From Hepatocystis sp. ex Piliocolobus tephrosceles (lineage: Eukaryota > Apicomplexa > Aconoidasida > Haemosporida > Plasmodiidae), in contig CABPSV020000364.1 of assembly GCA_902459845.2 (NCBI GenBank), positions 1-18,151 on the forward strand: a stretch of DNA of 18,151 bases. The letters run 5' to 3'. Below are positions 17,980 through 18,151 of this stretch, piece after piece. Within the stretch, counting starts at the first letter, position 1, and every line of letters starts with the position of its first letter. The notes beneath the pieces were generated by a model, which worked only from the letters and a program-made list of their open reading frames with translations, did no database searches and was not told the DNA's origin. A program made the position numbers and the translations under genes.

Positions 17980-18151
17980 TGTAGCATAAACTAGCAAAAA
18001 GTTCTTGTTACTATTAGGAAACACCATACTCTTAAGCGAGATAACGTGTTGAATATCATTTTTTTTTTTTATTAGCTCAAAAAAAAAACTTAAAAAACAT
18101 TGTTCTAAAATGTGTAGTACATGTTCATAAGTTTTGTTTAAATTACGAAAA
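15250..18151 (-). CDS. ApiAP2 transcription factor, two AP2 domains plus C-terminal ACDC-like domain (5' end outside window)
   Basis: Probably a nuclear sequence-specific DNA-binding regulator. The Met at 18027 gives 925 residues, but the frame stays open for 41 more codons to the window edge. That stretch looks protein-like (HVLHILEQCFLSFFFELI), so the gene is taken as 5'-partial. Numbering from Met 18027: poly-Asn at 18-34; acidic Gly/Ser/Asn repeats to about 130; a charged Lys/Asp/Gln repeat at about 160-230; a long Asn-rich spacer; AP2-1 at about 573-625; a short basic linker (NRWKKKKTTG); AP2-2 at about 657-705; and a helical C-terminal domain at 818-920 ending five residues before the stop. 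The AP2 pair plus ACDC layout is known for several Plasmodium ApiAP2 proteins. I cannot name this member. An upstream intron cannot be excluded. Confidence 0.9.
15255..15580 (-). other. ACDC-like C-terminal domain
   Basis: Residues about 818-923 from Met 18027. Four amphipathic helical stretches (LKTLIEVIAMILINLKD, RFENYNILLDNHFKFV, QLQAYISLFFDFITNH, PLRNQLYIIEALD) occur at the C-terminus of an AP2 protein. This fits the AP2-coincident C-terminal domain, a probable protein-interaction helical bundle. Assigned by position and helix pattern, not by a profile search. Confidence 0.75.
15915..16059 (-). other. AP2 domain 2
   Basis: Strand 1 RYEGVAYDD, strand 2 SWISTFVVH with Trp, strand 3 KNFSIDEQGF, helix YEARKRAICCRKVFEK. 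The Gly-Phe before the helix and the Ala/Arg pattern (EARKRAI) are typical of ApiAP2 domains. Confidence 0.92.
16153..16311 (-). other. AP2 domain 1
   Basis: Strand 1 RVGGVCFDKNRQ, strand 2 RWIAHWKIGGKYHK with two Trp, strand 3 HYFPISQYGF, helix EAAREKAINCRKEAEK. This is a near-textbook apicomplexan AP2 domain. It is separated from domain 2 by about 30 residues, a spacing suited to cooperative binding of a bipartite site. Confidence 0.95.
17390..17545 (-). repeat. Lys/Asp/Gln charged repeat in the AP2 protein
   Basis: Repeats of QNKKDKKDK (27 bp) with variants containing QYK and LYIQ, encoding a highly charged, probably disordered or helical segment. Near-identical copies suggest recent expansion. 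Confidence 0.88.
17690..17800 (-). repeat. Gly-Ser-Ser-Asn repeat in the AP2 protein
   Basis: Tandem 12-bp units encode GSSN/SGSS-type repeats, flanked by Asp-rich stretches. This is a flexible spacer near the visible N-terminus. Confidence 0.88.
17926..17976 (-). repeat. Poly-asparagine tract (ATT/AAT)n
   Basis: Seventeen consecutive AAT (minus strand) codons encode Asn at residues 18-34 from Met 18027. Likely to be length-polymorphic. Confidence 0.93.

Noticed and set aside
17337..17994. Long frames on both strands through the N-terminal repeats of the right-hand AP2 gene (hydrophobic Ile/Thr/Leu or Cys/Leu/Phe rich)
   Set aside because: They are shadows of trinucleotide-based repeats encoding Asn, Gly-Ser and Lys-Asp. 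They are simple in composition and have no domain character.
15250..18027. Assigning the right-hand gene to SIP2 or AP2-G by name
   Set aside because: A tandem AP2 pair resembles SIP2 and the family in general, but here the pair lies near the C-terminus with an ACDC-like end. AP2-G has a single C-terminal AP2 domain. No identification is safe without a search.

Overview
The window is extremely A+T-rich. It has long poly-T, (TA)n and (ATT)n tracts, asparagine-run proteins, short introns with GT/AG borders, and two proteins with apicomplexan AP2 (ApiAP2) DNA-binding modules. This points to a Plasmodium nuclear chromosome, most like the asparagine-rich P. falciparum group (Laverania). An avian Plasmodium cannot be excluded by eye. 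No bacterial, viral or transposon sequence was seen.

Layout: (1) 1-2845 is a non-coding 5' region with homopolymer and dinucleotide tracts and one imperfect pyrimidine-rich minisatellite. (2) 2853-10794 (+) looks like one very large gene, seen here as two open frames (2853-4631 and 4690-10794). The frames are broken by three small indels inside an AAT microsatellite and a 22-bp tandem repeat. The product carries a tandem pair of divergent AP2 domains, at least three more degenerate AP2-like modules (one at the extreme C-terminus), four AT-hooks, 22 consecutive pentapeptide repeats and a long Asn-rich spacer. (3) 10870-12741 is non-coding and lies between convergent genes. (4) 12742-13651 (-) is a compact three-exon gene for a 158-residue soluble protein that I do not recognise. 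(5) 13652-15249 is non-coding, with a 90-nt poly-T and an (ATT)n tract. (6) 15250 to the right edge (-) is an ApiAP2 regulator with two neighbouring AP2 domains and a C-terminal ACDC-like helical domain. Its reading frame stays open to the last base of the window, so its N-terminus lies outside.

Two probable sequence-specific regulators thus flank a small soluble protein. Nothing in the sequence shows that they act together. ApiAP2 proteins are the main transcription-factor family of these parasites, so both large genes are probably nuclear regulators. The left one is unusual in combining many decayed AP2 modules with AT-hooks and a predicted pentapeptide beta-helix, and it is the best candidate here for something not well described. 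I could not assign either AP2 gene to a named family member with confidence, so gene symbols are blank.
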